Assembly (NCBI GenBank): GCA_018644745.1
Contig: JABGPX010000416.1
Location: 1-17,763 of the forward strand
DNA length: 17,763 bases
Reading direction: 5' to 3'
Source: Spirochaetales bacterium
Lineage (GTDB): Bacteria > Spirochaetota > Spirochaetia > ARS1246
Shown: positions 7,540-14,170 of the stretch, in pieces
Position numbering within the stretch: the first letter of the stretch is position 1
Layout: every line of letters starts with the position of its first letter
Program-made: the position numbers and the translations under genes
The notes under the pieces: model-generated
Told to the model about the DNA's origin: nothing
Databases searched by the model: none
The model's input: only the letters and a program-made list of their open reading frames with translations

Positions 7540-7992
7540 GAGGATGTGTCGAGCTAAGAAGCACCTGGAATTCTGATATGCCTGTGGTATTTGCTCAACC
7601 GGTATTCTCCTTCACAGTCACTTGTGGCCGCACTTTGCCTGTAATGCGGCTCATCACATTGTTGATTGCGCTAAATATAATAACGACTATGTCAACAAAC
7701 GCAATGCAATATATGCCGTCCAGGAGGGTTGCAATGCGAAACCTGTAATGCGTTGTTTATGATTGCTTTGTTGCAGTGGCGCGACATGTTGAGCAAAAAT
7801 TAACGATTAAACCTTTTGAAAAAAGTCTATTCTTATACGAATGGACGACAACTATTAGTAATTTACTTAGAATTCATCATAAGAACTAAAGAAGCTCACA
7901 ACATATATCTTCCAAATGGTGTATCAGATATTTAATTGTATACCCATCGGAAGCCGGAGTTTGGTTTCAAAAATTTCTTAAGGAGAATTAAA
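7540..7992. other. Intergenic region with local repeats, no gene recognised
   Basis: This 453-base gap becomes clearly AT-rich after about 7660. It holds an 11-bp direct repeat CCTGTAATGCG at 7638-7648 and 7742-7752 and the attC-like nested dyad at 7691-7794. On the minus strand AAGGAG precedes a TTG near 7600 that opens only 14 codons. I could not find a convincing promoter for the protease gene at 7993. Confidence 0.6.
7691..7794 (+). repeat. attC-like nested inverted repeat
   Basis: Nested arms pair in order: TCAAC (7692-7696) with GTTGA (7788-7792), CGC (7700-7702) with GCG (7781-7783), and TGCAA (7705-7709) with TTGCA (7771-7775). The right end GTTGAGC (7788-7794) fits the GTTRRRY core of integron recombination sites, and AACAAACGC at the left resembles the start of Vibrio-type repeats. 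The left core does not fully fit RYYYAAC. No integrase and no second full site are visible in the window, so this is a weak call. Confidence 0.2.
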
Positions 7993-8805
7993 ATGAGTGC
8001 GAAATTACTTCAAATAAAAACGGAGACTGAAAGATCAGAAACAGACAAGCAATATAGTTTGATAAAAATATTCACTATATGGATCGCAGCTGCTTTGCCT
8101 ATGGGGCTGATAACCTGGGTAATTGTGCCTTTTCTCATCCCGCGAGTCGAGGTGGAACCTGGACTATTATTTATGCCGTTGGTAGTTTTCGGCCTATTTT
8201 GGCAGGGACTTCTTTCCTTTATCATTCTTAAGCAAGAGGTTGTTCCCTTCGCCTGGAAAAATTTGAAAAAAAGGCTGTGGATGAATCACCCAATCCATCC
8301 TAAAACAGGGATTTCTTCGAAGAAGCTTTACCTTTGGGCTGTTCTTGGAGCTGTAGCTCTTTTTGCATGGGATCGGATTGGGCCTCTTGGTGTGTTGGAT
8401 AAACTATGGGTGAAGGCGTTACCGGCTATATCCGTACCAGATTATGCCAATCTTGAAAAACTCTCCGGGGTGGCACTGGACCAATGGTGGCTTTTAGCGC
8501 TGCTTTTCCCGTGGGTACTGTTCAATTATGTTTTGGGGGAGGAGTTGCTGTTTAGAGGTGTGTTATTGCCTAAAATGAAGGGAGTGTTCGGTAAATGGGA
8601 TTGGCTGGCAAACGCAATGTTTTTTACACTTTATCATCTGCACCAGCCTTGGGAATTTCCTTCGCAAATCATTTTGAGAGATTGGATTTTCCCAGGCTAT
8701 AATAAGATTTTCAAATCCTTTTGGATGTCATGTATTGTGCATGGATCAATTAGAACTATTGGAATATATGTGATTTTCTCTTTGTTGATAACAGGAAAGC
8801 TTTAG
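7993..8805 (+). CDS. CPBP-family intramembrane metalloprotease
   Basis: This 270-residue membrane protein belongs to the CPBP (CAAX protease / bacteriocin-processing, Abi) family. Its three motifs are present: EELLFR (Glu183, Glu184, Arg188), FFTLYH (His215) and CIVHGS (His250). These give a diglutamate and two histidines for the metal site. Hydrophobic segments occur near residues 25-48, 58-79, 112-128, 165-181, 203-216 and 245-267. An in-frame ATG at 7936 exists, but ATG at 7993 has AAGGAG seven bases upstream and is chosen. Members cleave prenylated or peptide substrates or act in bacteriocin immunity; nothing nearby identifies the substrate. It stands alone between intergenic regions and is more AT-rich than region A, so acquisition is likely. 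Confidence 0.88.
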   Translation: MSAKLLQIKTETERSETDKQYSLIKIFTIWIAAALPMGLITWVIVPFLIPRVEVEPGLLFMPLVVFGLFWQGLLSFIILKQEVVPFAWKNLKKRLWMNHPIHPKTGISSKKLYLWAVLGAVALFAWDRIGPLGVLDKLWVKALPAISVPDYANLEKLSGVALDQWWLLALLFPWVLFNYVLGEELLFRGVLLPKMKGVFGKWDWLANAMFFTLYHLHQPWEFPSQIILRDWIFPGYNKIFKSFWMSCIVHGSIRTIGIYVIFSLLITGKL

Positions 8806-8820
8806 GAGCGAACTGCCATT

Positions 8821-8840
8821 ATCTAAAGACAATCTAAAGA
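8821..8840. repeat. Direct repeat ATCTAAAGA x2
   Basis: Two exact 9-bp copies, ATCTAAAGA at 8821-8829 and 8832-8840, recur with an 11-base period just after the protease stop. The function is unknown. They may be a regulator site or slippage product. Confidence 0.6.
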
Positions 8841-8957
8841 TACTGTTTTCTCCGACCTTTCTGCCACCGACTCAGAGTTCTTTATTTCTGGAGGCTGGCC
8901 GATCAAGTGAATTTTTCTGGAACACAGCCTATAATTGCAGCTATGCATAGGTGAGTT

Positions 8958-9165
8958 GTAAGCGTCGAATCTCACGCGTTTTGAGTTTGTAGTGCGGGAT
9001 TCCCTTCATATTCTATAGCAGAAGCTTTTCAAGTTTTTCTTCGGTGTCAGCTTCCGGCAGTTCTGCGAACAGACGATGCATGAAATGGAACGGATCGAGA
9101 TTATTGGCCTTGGCAGTCTCGACTATGCTTTGCATCCCTGCGCTGGCATGAGCGCCGAGAGGCGC
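8958..9165 (-). mobile_element. IS66-family remnant: one terminal repeat plus transposase tail
   Basis: GTAAGCGTCGAATCTCACG begins at 8958 and has the GTAA start typical of IS66-family terminal repeats. The C-terminal part of the transposase reads toward it from 9165, as expected for the right end of such an element. The rest of the element, including the other end and the accessory genes, is missing. The piece is bounded on the right by an in-frame stop at 9166-9168. Confidence 0.6.
9013..9165 (-). pseudogene. IS66 transposase C-terminal fragment
   Basis: Fifty codons encode the C-terminal domain of an IS66 TnpC transposase: GAHASAGMQSIVETAKANNL, then DPFHFMHRLFAELPEADTEE and KLEKLL. Intact relatives have GA.AS..YSLIETAKANGL and end near LLPWN. 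Here that ending reads L-L-L-stop-N, consistent with CCA to CTA and TGG to TAG changes. The fragment has lost the catalytic DDE region and cannot work. Confidence 0.65.
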
Positions 9166-9170
9166 CTAGT

Positions 9171-9257
9171 ATGAACAACGCAGGAGAGTGGAGCGACTTA
9201 TTACCTTGGAACATTTCCGCCGAAAATGAACCGGTCAACCCGGTGGGGAAGAATTGA
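9171..9257 (+). pseudogene. Possible plus-strand transposase end (LLPWN)
   Basis: A 28-codon frame ends with EWSDLLPWNISAENEPVN and a stop at 9255-9257. The LLPWN ending is typical of IS66 transposases, so this may be the tail of a second copy in the opposite orientation to the fragment at 9013-9165. The residues before it do not look like IS66, so the call is weak. Confidence 0.25.
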
Positions 9258-9443
9258 CGGATACAAGCATTCGCATTAAACAACGATGACCTTTTCACCC
9301 CGCGTGTACCAAGATGATAAAATGTTTTTGCCGAGTAGCTATGCCGGCTTCAATTCCCCGCAATCCGTCCTGGCCGGACTATTGGCCGAAAAGCATCGAC
9401 ACAAATAGGCTCCACGAGGAAACTCCTTTGCTACAACGTCCGA

Positions 9444-10577
9444 TTACGTAGTTTTATTCTTGATATATTGGGAAGGTGTCAGACCGGTATGTTTTTTAAA
9501 AACAACATTGAAGGACGATTTTGAATTAAAACCGCTTTGATATGCAACTTCTAAGATTGTATTATGTTTATAGTCAAAATGTTGAAATCTCTTTTTTGTT
9601 TCATTTACTCTGTATTCGTTTATGAAATCAAAGAAGCTCTTTTTTAGCTGTTCGTTAATTACCTGAGAAAGATAGTTGACTGATAAATCCAAATCCTCGG
9701 CTATTTCTCTTAAGCTGGTTTTGCCATCTAAATATGGCTTTCTATTTTCCATGAAATCCAGTAGTCGATTTCGGTATTCTAGAGAATCTGATTCGTTCAG
9801 TCCCGATTTACTATAGCGGTTTTTTGCCGATGTTTTGGCTTTAAATTCCTTTTTTGCCAAAGAGATGTTTGAATAGATTGCTTGCTGTTTTATCCCAAAA
9901 TAACCCAGGATAAAAATAACCACAGTTAATGAAATATAGATAAGATTATCATCCATGTCGGCGATCGCACTGCTGAAATTTGCTGATATTTTGGTGAATA
10001 ACACTATAGACCAGGTAAATCCGATTCCTCCCAGAACATACTTTAACCAGATGAGGTTAATACCGTCAGTATGAGAAAAGGCGTTTACTATGTTTTTTTT
10101 GTGCTTTCGTAGCAAGTAAAAAGAGCAAAGAACATAAATTGGTCCGGCTAAAATTTTTGACAAAACAAGAGCTCTTATGAATGAATTCGGGTTTACATTT
10201 TGCTGTTCATAGAAAGCCAGTTTTCCGGACAAATCTAAAAAATAGAAATCGAATGCAAGGTAGATTGTAAAAACTATAAAAGGTATAAAATGTAATAAGT
10301 AGTGCCATTTGGGCCTGGCTTTCGTTCTCACCATAGATTGAATATAAATAAGCAAAATGGGGCCGTGTAATAAAGGGATACAGGTTCCCACACTTAGCAA
10401 ATAAGGATGTTTCAAAGCAAACCCAGATTTGGAAAAGTAGTAGTCTAGCAGATTAAGAGCCAATAAAATAAACCAGAAAGCAAGTATGTTATCAGCCTGG
10501 GAACTTTTCTTTTTACTAAAAACAAGTAGTGCTAAAAATAATGATTGCGAAATACCTATAAGAAAAAATATTTTCAT
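9444..10577 (-). CDS. Membrane-bound AraC-family transcriptional regulator
   Basis: This 377-residue protein joins an N-terminal membrane domain to a C-terminal AraC-type DNA-binding domain. About seven hydrophobic segments are seen in residues 1-235, beginning FFLIGISQSLFLALLVF and ending LIYISLTVVIFILGYFGI. A charged linker follows. The two helix-turn-helix units lie at about 280-377, including SLREIAEDLDLSVNYLSQVI and ILEVAYQSGFNSKSSFNVVF, ending KHTGLTPSQY as usual for AraC. This 7TM-AraC design is best known in Bacteroidetes. The gene is very AT-rich compared with region A, which suggests transfer. The ribosome site before ATG 10577 is weak (AGAGA). It probably senses a membrane or periplasmic signal; the target may be the lipoprotein gene at 11449, which is inference only. 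Confidence 0.87.
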   Translation of the reverse strand: MKIFFLIGISQSLFLALLVFSKKKSSQADNILAFWFILLALNLLDYYFSKSGFALKHPYLLSVGTCIPLLHGPILLIYIQSMVRTKARPKWHYLLHFIPFIVFTIYLAFDFYFLDLSGKLAFYEQQNVNPNSFIRALVLSKILAGPIYVLCSFYLLRKHKKNIVNAFSHTDGINLIWLKYVLGGIGFTWSIVLFTKISANFSSAIADMDDNLIYISLTVVIFILGYFGIKQQAIYSNISLAKKEFKAKTSAKNRYSKSGLNESDSLEYRNRLLDFMENRKPYLDGKTSLREIAEDLDLSVNYLSQVINEQLKKSFFDFINEYRVNETKKRFQHFDYKHNTILEVAYQSGFNSKSSFNVVFKKHTGLTPSQYIKNKTT

Positions 10578-10624
10578 ATAATAATTGTCTCTACTAATTC
10601 CAACCAGAGCAATTTTAAAATGCA

Positions 10625-10651
10625 GTAATCCCTTATTGGGCGTAGGATTAC
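10625..10651. promoter_or_regulatory. Dyad upstream of the AraC-type gene
   Basis: GTAATCC (10625-10631) and GGATTAC (10645-10651) form a perfect 7-bp inverted repeat with a 13-base gap, about 48 bases upstream of ATG 10577. It could be an autoregulatory operator or a leader hairpin. Confidence 0.35.
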
Positions 10652-11388
10652 ATGCTTGAACAACATAGGTAAATACATATGAGCTCTCAATTTTCCCAAG
10701 TCGCCATCCATTATTTTCCGTGAATTATTTATCTTGGATTAATATAATAACAAAAGACTTCCTAAGGCTGTGTTGGTCCACCTACTGACCTGAGAATTAG
10801 CTCGTAAACCCGATGTTGGTTGCTAGGAACATGTTTATTCTTTTGGCATCTTTACCAAGTCAGCTAATGGCGACGCCTAAACCTCTCAACATGATCGCGA
10901 ATGCTGACCGTCGTCCTTTTTATGTCATATCGTTAAGTTAATAAAATGTAGATAGCAAACTACTCCCGGAATTTTTTTTTGTCAAGGAGCAATTCAAAGG
11001 CAATTAGTGTTCAATGAGGAATAAGTCCTGTTACAGACATGTTTTAGCAATACACAGTTATCAAGGAAAGAACGCCCTGACTACCGATGTGTTTCCAACT
11101 CCTGACATCAAAGCGCTAATTCCATATTGACTGATATTTTGCGCTGAGAAATCCCATACTTTTGAACCGTTAAAACTGGAGAAGAGGCTTCATAATAAAA
11201 AGGGCTATCCCTATAGGACAGGGCGACAAATTATGGTGAGTTTCTTAATATTCGAATCATGAAATGCAAACATTCACGACCTGTTTTGGCGACAAAGTTT
11301 TGGTTTGTCACTTAATCAGTTTTACGCATGATTGTGCCCGGAGATATAGTGTAGGGTACTTTTGCAAACGGCCTTCTTTTTCCGGCAT

Positions 11389-11418
11389 TTGAAATACTTT
11401 GAGTAATACTGGTATACG
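11389..11418 (+). promoter_or_regulatory. Candidate promoter of the serine-hydrolase gene
   Basis: TTGAAA (11389-11394) and TATACG (11413-11418) are separated by 18 bases and lie about 30 bases before ATG 11449. The spacing and sequences fit a vegetative sigma-70 promoter of moderate quality. Confidence 0.4.
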
Positions 11419-11448
11419 CGACCATACGTTTAAAAGTAAGGGGTATAT

Positions 11449-13212
11449 ATGAAAAATACAATTCTACTAAAAACCGCTCTTTTTCTATCTAGTCTACTAG
11501 TTTTTCTTATCGCTTGTGCCACTCCCTCTCCCCCCCTCGTCCCGGCGGGAGAGGAGGATTATGAGTACTTGAAAGAGTATATGGAATGGTACATTGAAAA
11601 GGAAATGAAAAATAATGACCTGGTTGGTCTGAGTGTGGCCCTTCTGGATGAAAATGAGGTTGTCTGGGCCGGAAATTTTGGAATGGCGGATAAAGCTTCC
11701 GATAGGCAGGTGGACGAAAATACTATTTTTAAAATGGGCTCCTTATCCAAGGTTTTTACAGCTACCGCTGTTATGCAATTAGTCGAACAAGGCTTGGTTG
11801 ATCTGGACAATCCCATTACCGTTTATATCCCCGAATTTACTTATAAAACGCGATTTGAAGTCACAAACGCGATCACAGTACGTAACCTAATGACTCATCA
11901 TTCCGGTCTGCAAGGAGATTTTCGCAAAGGGATGATGGGGTCCGAGTATATACCTAATAATTTCCGCACCACTGTTAGCTTATATAGAGATCTCTATGCT
12001 GCCTTTCCTCCAGAACAAGTGCATGCATATAACAATATGAGCGTAGCTCTATTGGGTATAATAATCGAACGGGTTAGCGGCTTGGACTTTGCCGAATATA
12101 TGAAGAAAAAGATTCTTATTCCACTGGATATGGATACCGCTTCGTTTGTTCCTCTTTATGCTCGGAAAGATTTAGATGCAGTGGCTGCGCTTCCATATGA
12201 GAATATGAAAGAAGGACATAAGTTATTCATACGCAATCTCCCCGCGGGATCATTAAACAGCAGCACTATGGACATGACCCATTTTATACAAATGATGCTT
12301 GGGAAAGGGCGTTATAATGAACAAGTAATTCTTTCCGAATCTTCGATGGCAGAGATGTATTCAGTTCAAAATAACCACATAGCGTTCGATGGAGGTTTTC
12401 CTCAAGGACTCAATTATATGCTCTTCCGCGACGGAATGGAGTACGCCGGCAATTTTGCCGGACACAATGGCGGAACCGCTTTCTTTTTCAGCTCTATGGG
12501 TGTTCTTCGTGACCATGGGTTAGGTGTTGTTATCGCTACAAACTCTCTGGAAGGGGAGGATGTCGTCGATGATATACTCAACGTAGTTTTGAGAAAAGCT
12601 CTAGAACTAAAAACCGGTCTTACCCCAAAGAGAGAATCGCCTCCAAATCTCACGCCGCAACAGATTCAAGCCTACGAGGGTTTATATTGTATTACCCGAT
12701 TTGGCATACTCGACGTAAAAGTAGAAAACAATAATCTAATCTCCAATTTCAAAGGCTTGACTGTTAACTTTATTCCTTTAGGCGATGATTGGTTTCAACT
12801 TGATGGAAAGATCTTAGGACTGATAAAAATTGACGCCTTGGATAGAATAAAGATGGGGATAAAGAATATTGATGGAAAGAAAATTGTATTTATCAAATTG
12901 AAAGACTTTATCTATTTTCCCATGGGAGAAGAGATCTTTCCCGAGGAAATTTCAGACATTTGGCGAAATCGTATTGGGAAATACAAACTCATTCCAGAAA
13001 GCCCTGATTTTCCCAAAACCGGTGATATGACCCTGAAAATGAATAATGGTTTTCTGTTCTTTGAGGAAATGGGTCTGACGCTGGACCCAAAGAATGATAA
13101 TGAGGTTATCATCCTTGGTTTTGGCCGCGGAGCCCGTGAAACTATTACATTTGCCAATATCGCGGGCAAAGACACCATCACCTATTCCGGGTACACTTGG
13201 GTGAAAAAATAA
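11449..13212 (+). CDS. Serine beta-lactamase-like lipoprotein (peptidase S12 family)
   Basis: This 587-residue protein starts with a lipoprotein signal (MKNTILLKTALFLSSLLVF) and a lipobox LIAC with Cys23, so it is probably anchored to a membrane outside the cytoplasm. The S12 (class C beta-lactamase / DD-peptidase-like) domain fills about residues 45-390. It has SLSK (Ser98, Lys101), YNN (Tyr194, Asn196) and HNG (His339-Gly341), matching the SxxK, YxN and KTG/HxG catalytic motifs. THHSGL near 149-154 is also typical. The last about 190 residues form a beta-rich accessory domain like those attached to other S12 esterases and peptidases. TAAGGGG before ATG 11449 supports the start. It is likely a D-amino peptidase, esterase or cell-wall enzyme; beta-lactam resistance is not implied. 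Confidence 0.9.
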   Translation: MKNTILLKTALFLSSLLVFLIACATPSPPLVPAGEEDYEYLKEYMEWYIEKEMKNNDLVGLSVALLDENEVVWAGNFGMADKASDRQVDENTIFKMGSLSKVFTATAVMQLVEQGLVDLDNPITVYIPEFTYKTRFEVTNAITVRNLMTHHSGLQGDFRKGMMGSEYIPNNFRTTVSLYRDLYAAFPPEQVHAYNNMSVALLGIIIERVSGLDFAEYMKKKILIPLDMDTASFVPLYARKDLDAVAALPYENMKEGHKLFIRNLPAGSLNSSTMDMTHFIQMMLGKGRYNEQVILSESSMAEMYSVQNNHIAFDGGFPQGLNYMLFRDGMEYAGNFAGHNGGTAFFFSSMGVLRDHGLGVVIATNSLEGEDVVDDILNVVLRKALELKTGLTPKRESPPNLTPQQIQAYEGLYCITRFGILDVKVENNNLISNFKGLTVNFIPLGDDWFQLDGKILGLIKIDALDRIKMGIKNIDGKKIVFIKLKDFIYFPMGEEIFPEEISDIWRNRIGKYKLIPESPDFPKTGDMTLKMNNGFLFFEEMGLTLDPKNDNEVIILGFGRGARETITFANIAGKDTITYSGYTWVKK

Positions 13213-13410
13213 AGCACTAGCTGACTCACGGGACTTCTTGATTGACGCGCATCCTCTGCCAGCCGCCGCGCAATCACCTCGGGCGGGATTGTGCAGATTC
13301 CGTAAGAATCCCAATCGACGCTCAATTGGCGCAGGTTTGCGGATACGGAGAAATGTCGCCGTTCACGGATGATGGTTACTGCTGAGGGGATAGCTATAAA
13401 AGGCGAACGA

Positions 13411-13587
13411 TCAGCGTAATGTTACTACTGGTGCGGGTTTGTGTTTGATATTCTTCTCTGCGGCGTAGATGTCTACCGCCTGCTGGGCGTTCAACCAGAA
13501 TTGCGGGCTTGTCCCTAAAGAAGAGGCAAGTTGCATTAATGCATTACATCGAGCTTTCGACGTAGGATGCCTTGAAATTGAGCCCAT
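13411..13587 (-). pseudogene. higA: HigA antitoxin C-terminal fragment
   Basis: The frame ending with TGA at 13411 encodes the end of a HigA-type XRE antitoxin: ALMQLASSLGTSPQFWLN, then AQQAVDIYAAEKN. Intact HigA proteins have ALRLA.ALGTSPEFWLN.Q.AYDL at this point. The helix-turn-helix that precedes it in HigA (about the first 45-50 residues) is missing. Upstream of about 13545 the bases instead fit HigB in another frame. An ATG at 13587 opens this frame but is probably fortuitous. Confidence 0.65.
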
Positions 13588-13661
13588 CAACTCGCTTTCC
13601 TAATGCGCCTTTTTTTGAAGAAGGCCTCTACAGCTCTATTAGAAAACGATTGTATTGCCAC
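13545..13661 (-). pseudogene. higB: HigB toxin N-terminal fragment
   Basis: From GTG 13661 the leftward frame gives AIQSFSNRAVEAFFKK, then RRIRKAS-stop-WAQ and GILRRKLDVMH, which follows the first about 40 residues of RelE/HigB toxins (SF....E.FF...R, then RKLD.....). A TGA at 13589-13587 interrupts the frame where a glycine codon (GGA) would fit. The second half of the toxin is absent because the sequence switches to the HigA tail near 13545. Confidence 0.6.
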
Positions 13662-13666
13662 AAGTA

Positions 13667-13695
13667 AATATACCGCAATTCGGTATACCGTACAA
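13667..13695 (-). promoter_or_regulatory. Promoter of the higBA relic
   Basis: Read on the minus strand, TTGTAC (13695-13690), a 17-base spacer and TATATT (13672-13667) form a well-spaced sigma-70 promoter. GTG 13661 lies five bases after the -10 box, so the transcript would begin at or within the start codon. The operator dyads cover the -35 box and spacer. Confidence 0.5.
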
Positions 13696-13700
13696 CGGTA
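13671..13700. promoter_or_regulatory. Two abutting 15-bp operator dyads
   Basis: TACCG-N5-CGGTA occurs twice with no gap: TACCGCAATTCGGTA at 13671-13685 and TACCGTACAACGGTA at 13686-13700. Both have perfect 5-bp arms and their centres are 15 bases apart. They overlap the higBA promoter, as expected for the antitoxin's autoregulatory site. Confidence 0.65.
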
Positions 13701-13882
13701 CGATATATGCGAAAATCTTTGCCAGCTTATCATTCTGGAGCAATCATTGCAAAAGCATTTTTGCTTTTTGTATGTGAGCTTTTAAAATCCTGTCCCTTGT
13801 GTGCTCACCCAGGGGCATCCCAGGGAACAGGAACTTCCGCATAAAATTCCGTTTCGGTAGAGTCTGCCGAACTAATATATAC

Positions 13883-14053
13883 CCGGCAAGTCGGTGCGCA
13901 GCACGGGCTTGCCGGACGTTGTGAGGGTTCGACGACAACCGGGCGGTCCCGTTGCCTGAAGCAACCGAACCGCCCAAAGCTTCGCCTTGGCCGAAATAAG
14001 GAGGGTTGTTCCAGAAAAGTGATAAATCAACTAACCGCTACAACCAACCCTCC
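13883..14053. repeat. Cluster of strong stem-loops
   Basis: Four hairpins follow each other. At 13883-13915, CCGGCAAG pairs with CTTGCCGG and an inner GTGC with GCAC. At 13918-13939, GTTGT pairs with ACAAC. At 13941-13975, two 15-base arms match at 13 positions around CTGAA, starting with GGGCGGT and ending with ACCGCCC. At 14000-14053, GGAGGGTTG pairs with CAACCCTCC. The first three are GC-rich and nothing in the block looks coding. It may be a structured RNA, a palindromic mobile element or a relic of one. Confidence 0.55.
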
Positions 14054-14170
14054 CACGACGGAGACGGGACGGTGATTCTTGAAGAAAAAGCAACGCTTTC
14101 GGAGGCTAACTAGTCTTCAATGACCAGCACAGCTTTTAGAGCTTCATCCAGGACCTATATGCGTACAAGA

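Larger units (their letters stand above)
8806..9443. other. Intergenic region with IS66 debris
   Basis: This 638-base gap contains no intact gene. It holds a 9-bp direct repeat ATCTAAAGA (8821-8829, 8832-8840), a 10-bp palindrome CTATGCATAG (8941-8950), an IS66 terminal repeat and a transposase tail, both listed separately, and a possible second transposase end at 9171-9257. Nothing was recognised in 9258-9443. Confidence 0.6.
10578..11448. other. Long AT-rich intergenic region
   Basis: This 871-base gap has no recognisable gene on either strand; frames are short and broken. It holds the dyad near the araC-type start (10625-10651), a small inverted repeat GACAAA...TTTGTC near 11291-11309, and the promoter of the serine-hydrolase gene at its right end. 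It may be decayed coding DNA, but I could not recognise a family. Confidence 0.6.
13213..14170. other. Intergenic region with higBA relic and stem-loops
   Basis: This 958-base gap has no intact gene. It contains the collapsed higBA locus (13411-13700) and the stem-loop cluster (13883-14053). A minus-strand open stretch near 13220-13360 (VDWDSYGICTIPPEV and beyond) may be another gene scrap, but I do not recognise it. Nothing was recognised in 14054-14170. Confidence 0.6.

Noticed and set aside
8950..8957. GGTGAGTT beside the IS66 end recurs at 11235-11242 and could be an 8-bp target duplication
   Set aside because: There is no IS66 terminal repeat next to the second copy, and an 8-base match is expected by chance.
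9286..9408. Plus-strand frame with PSSYAGFNSPQSVLAGLLAE, faintly like the middle of an IS66 transposase
   Set aside because: Only about 20 residues are suggestive and the preceding residues do not fit; too weak to annotate.
11291..11309. GACAAA...TTTGTC inverted repeat upstream of the serine-hydrolase gene
   Set aside because: A 6-bp dyad with a 7-base loop in AT-rich DNA is common; it is about 140 bases from the start codon and about 80 bases from the candidate promoter.
13220..13360. Minus-strand open stretch VDWDSYGICTIPPEV
   Set aside because: It has no start site and I could not link it to a family; it is mentioned only in the intergenic entry.
13603..13785. Plus-strand frame of 60 codons
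   Set aside because: It is opposite the higBA relic and its operators, and looks like a chance frame.
13744..13977. Minus-strand frame of 77 codons across the stem-loop cluster
   Set aside because: It runs through two strong hairpins, has no ribosome site and shows no recognisable motif.
13999..14008. AGGAGGGTTG shared with 7722-7731
   Set aside because: Many shared 10-mers are expected by chance in a window of this size, and the flanks do not match.
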